A stretch of 43,018 nucleotides of DNA, from positions 1 to 43,018 of the IMG/VR virus record IMGVR_UViG_3300021091_000148. One strand, 5' to 3'. Below, one piece after another: positions 42,481 through 43,018 of the stretch (positions are counted from its first letter, which is position 1; each line of letters opens with the position of its first letter). Both the position numbers and the translations under genes were made by a program. This DNA is from a virus. The notes beneath the pieces are model-generated. The model searched no databases and was not told the origin of the DNA. It worked only from the letters and a program-made list of their open reading frames with translations.

Positions 42481-43018
42481 GTAGTAAGCCTAAGAAACAG
42501 GACTACCAAGCAAGCGAGTCTGAAAAGGCGTCGGCAGCCGTTGCTCAGGCGGAGTACGACTATTTTAAGCAGAAGTACGATCCGCTCCTGCAGGAAATGC
42601 GGGACAAGGTGAACAAAGAAGACCTTCGGTCTGGTCTGCGAGGCAGAGCTAACGCGGATGTTATGCAGTCTTTGTCTACGCCCTCGTATCAAGAAGTTTC
42701 TAGAAGTGATGCGTCTGGAGACTTGTCTGGAGCAATTAGTGGGCAGCTTACAAAGGCTGATGAAGCCGCAAACACAGTTAAGAACACTATGGGTTCCAGC
42801 GTGCTCGGCACAGCCCGTGGGCAGGCTGCAGATGCACAGACAGGCATGGCGCAGGCCAGTCGGCTTGCTACGTCTAACTTGTTGGAGCGAGCAAAAGCGA
42901 AACAGCAGGTCGCTGAGGCGAGAGCCGGTGCCGCTATGCAGATCGGATCTGCTGCGGTTTTGTCCGGACTTAGAAACTTATCGTCCGCCAAACCAGGCGA
43001 TACGAGAAGCACGCTCAG
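42477..43018 (+). CDS. Virion ejection-type protein, 3' partial
   Basis: Starts at ATG 42477 (ATGA overlap) and is still open at the window end, so only the first 180 codons are visible. The product begins MSSKPKKQDYQASESEKASA, then VAQAEYDYFKQKYDPLLQEM, RDKVNKEDLRSGLRGRANAD and a long Ala/Gln-rich helical stretch (VLGTARGQAADAQTGMAQAS; LERAKAKQQVAEARAGAAM). This pattern belongs to a conserved podovirus virion protein comparable by position to the T7 gp14 internal core protein. It probably helps form the DNA ejection channel. Confidence 0.82.
   Translation, partial: MSSKPKKQDYQASESEKASAAVAQAEYDYFKQKYDPLLQEMRDKVNKEDLRSGLRGRANADVMQSLSTPSYQEVSRSDASGDLSGAISGQLTKADEAANTVKNTMGSSVLGTARGQAADAQTGMAQASRLATSNLLERAKAKQQVAEARAGAAMQIGSAAVLSGLRNLSSAKPGDTRSTL

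Noticed and set aside
1-43018. tRNA genes and CRISPR arrays
   Set aside because: I found no convincing T-loop/acceptor combination. The only regular repeats are in the fibre gene and the 21-bp iterons, which have no spacer-like unique segments of CRISPR size.

Overview
The window is a 43 kb piece of a tailed double-stranded DNA phage, most likely a lytic podovirus of a proteobacterium. Gene density is high, with many ATGA and TAATG overlaps. The head genes combine a P22-type portal with an N4-gp56-type major capsid protein. I see no integrase, repressor or tRNA, and no RNA polymerase or clear endolysin. Both ends cut a gene in the structural module (a tail fibre at base 1, an ejection-type virion protein at base 43018), so the missing part of the genome is probably internal virion, tail and lysis genes.

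Layout. (1) Bases 1-11164, plus strand: a large S74-chaperone tail fibre, small tail-tip proteins, a possible holin, a 572-aa virion protein, a 936-aa lambda J-like fibre, small accessory genes, an HExxH protein and a DUF3310 protein. (2) Bases 11347-24276, minus strand: replication, recombination and regulation. These are a PD-(D/E)XK resolvase-like nuclease, a SNF2-type helicase, a GP88-like protein, a RecB-like nuclease, a primase/SF3 helicase, a CsrA homologue, a family A DNA polymerase, a tiny HTH protein, a VWA metallopeptidase-like protein and a MoxR AAA+ ATPase. (3) Bases 24515-31114, minus strand: about twenty mostly unknown small early genes, several with membrane segments. A 590-base gap at 29531-30117 carries 21-bp-phased iterons. 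(4) Bases 31451-43018, plus strand: HNH endonuclease, small and large terminase, portal, scaffold, a run of very basic small proteins, major capsid protein, connector proteins and ejection proteins.

Transcription appears to diverge from about 31115-31450: leftward for early and replication genes, rightward for packaging and head genes. Leftward and rightward blocks converge near 11165-11346. Several features suggest post-transcriptional control. The phage encodes its own CsrA. Two early genes share an identical leader whose Shine-Dalgarno sits in a GCCC-AGGA-GGGC hairpin, which is the shape CsrA binds. A terminator at 15649-15675 is flanked by an inverted repeat that would hide the next gene's ribosome site. 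A structured 210-base non-coding segment precedes moxR. The strongest undescribed candidates are the iteron region, the CsrA/hairpin pair, a covarying 30-nt repeat found upstream of three early genes, and the structured RNA at 24302-24510.
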